From Caldithrix sp. (lineage in GTDB: Bacteria; KSB1; UBA2214; DYKH01): a stretch of DNA of 31,745 bases. Shown in pieces: positions 31,087-31,745 of the stretch. Under the pieces are notes generated by a model that saw nothing but the letters and a program-made list of their open reading frames with translations, was not told the DNA's origin and searched no databases. Location: contig DYKH01000062.1 in the NCBI GenBank assembly GCA_020722685.1, positions 1 to 31,745 of the forward strand. Direction: 5' to 3'. The position numbers and the translations under genes are program-made. The first letter of the stretch is position 1, and each line of letters opens with the position of its first letter.

Positions 31087-31745
31087 ATGAATAAACATTT
31101 TTTCCTCTTAGCTCTGTTGGCAGCGGTGCTGCTGTCTTCTTTTCGCAGTCCTGCGCAAACTCAGACCAAAACCGCCATTGCCGTGCTCAGTTTTGAAGCC
31201 AAAAATGTCAGTCAGGAAACCGCTGATGCCGTGGCGGACATTTTGAGCACAGAGTTGTTTAACACCAAGCGTTTTGAGGTGATCGAGCGGCAGGCGATTA
31301 CTCGAATATTGGAAGAGCAAAAGCTGCAAATGACGGGCGTCACCGACATGAGTCAAGCTGCGGAAATCGGCAAAATTCTCAACGTGAAAAAGATCATGAT
31401 CGGCAGCGTCAGCAAGCTGGGGCAGACATATATCATCAATACCCGGCTGGTTGACGTGCAAACCGGAGCTATGGAGTTGGCGCAAAACGCCAAAAGTGAA
31501 AACGGCGAAGACGGCCTGCCGACGGCCATCGCGAATTTGGTGGGAATTATTTCCCAAAAGATTACCATAGAAGGCTCGGTGATCAAGGTTATGCCCAATG
31601 TTATTTTGGTAGATTTGGGTAAGAACAAAGGCGTTGAGGAAGGTCAGATGTTAGCGGTGGTTCGCGTTGGCGACGTGATCACCGATTTGGGGGGAACCAT
31701 CATCGGCAAGTCGGAGGACATTGTCGGCAGTTTGCGGATTGTCTC
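31087..31745 (+). CDS. Exported CsgG/LpoB-like protein, N-terminal part (3' end outside window)
   Basis: The frame is open from the ATG at 31087 to the window edge (219 codons). It begins with a signal peptide (MNKHFFLLALLAAVLLSS, cut near PAQT). It continues TAIAVLSFEAKNVSQETADA, FNTKRFEVIERQAITRIL, EIGKILNVKKIMIGSVSKLG and INTRLVDVQTGAMELAQ. This is the CsgG/TolB-N-like fold of curli-secretion and LpoB-type proteins. A second domain starts after about residue 165 (IEGSVIKVMPNVILVDLGKN, then GVEEGQMLAVVRVG), which resembles the C-terminal domain of FlgT-like proteins. There is no lipobox Cys, so it is a soluble periplasmic protein rather than a lipoprotein. The function is probably in envelope assembly or sensing. 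Confidence 0.85.
   Translation, partial: MNKHFFLLALLAAVLLSSFRSPAQTQTKTAIAVLSFEAKNVSQETADAVADILSTELFNTKRFEVIERQAITRILEEQKLQMTGVTDMSQAAEIGKILNVKKIMIGSVSKLGQTYIINTRLVDVQTGAMELAQNAKSENGEDGLPTAIANLVGIISQKITIEGSVIKVMPNVILVDLGKNKGVEEGQMLAVVRVGDVITDLGGTIIGKSEDIVGSLRIV

Overview
The window reads as a chromosomal segment of a Gram-negative bacterium, roughly half GC, without CRISPR arrays, tRNA or rRNA genes, or a recognisable transposase. Bacillithiol genes (bshB1, bshC), a heptose-type bifunctional protein, M56-TonB and CHAT-TPR proteins, DUF6249 proteins and an SxtJ/NodU-type pair together suggest a member of the FCB group (a Bacteroidota/Ignavibacteriota/Calditrichota/KSB1-like lineage). This placement is an inference from gene content only.

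Layout. 1-1000: the tail of a formiminotetrahydrofolate cyclodeaminase gene and a TenA-family gene. 1000-3162: an ECF sigma factor with a zinc-finger anti-sigma factor, divergent from two tandem DUF6249 membrane proteins. Both divergent promoters carry the same element, TGCAAC-N16-TGTCTGAT, which probably defines this sigma factor's regulon. 3163-5186: a broken DUF4350-like gene and an exported neutral-ceramidase-family protein. 8978-5469 (minus strand): a dipeptide epimerase with a Tat-like leader, a DUF47 protein, a Pit phosphate transporter and a HAD phosphatase, closely spaced. 9428-13739: an NDUFA9-like reductase, an HldE-like protein whose kinase half has lost key motifs, a 263-bp copy of part of the downstream CHAT gene, and nadA.

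20407-13918 (minus strand) is the most unusual region. A consensus-like sigma-70 promoter is followed by a divergent sigma factor, a small protein with an HX3CX2C motif, a single-pass membrane protein, a 59-residue membrane peptide with a nine-proline run, and a 1133-residue TPR-CHAT caspase-like protein with a signal peptide and a C-terminal membrane anchor. I read it as a candidate signalling module in which a caspase-like protease, membrane-bound regulators and a sigma factor are linked. No CRISPR component is nearby.

20775-27107: bshC-bshB1 overlap by 4 bp. A HAD phosphatase, a hotdog thioesterase, a NodU/CmcH carbamoyltransferase and its SxtJ-like partner run on the plus strand and end in a strong terminator. 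27210-30730 (minus strand): a BlaI-type repressor with an M56-TonB fusion sensor, and an exported serine hydrolase of the beta-lactamase fold. The window ends inside an exported CsgG-like protein with a good promoter.

The intergenic spaces hold several different hairpin-forming elements, two of which touch genes: one forms the C-terminal codons of a HAD phosphatase and one sits in the leader between a thioesterase and the carbamoyltransferase.
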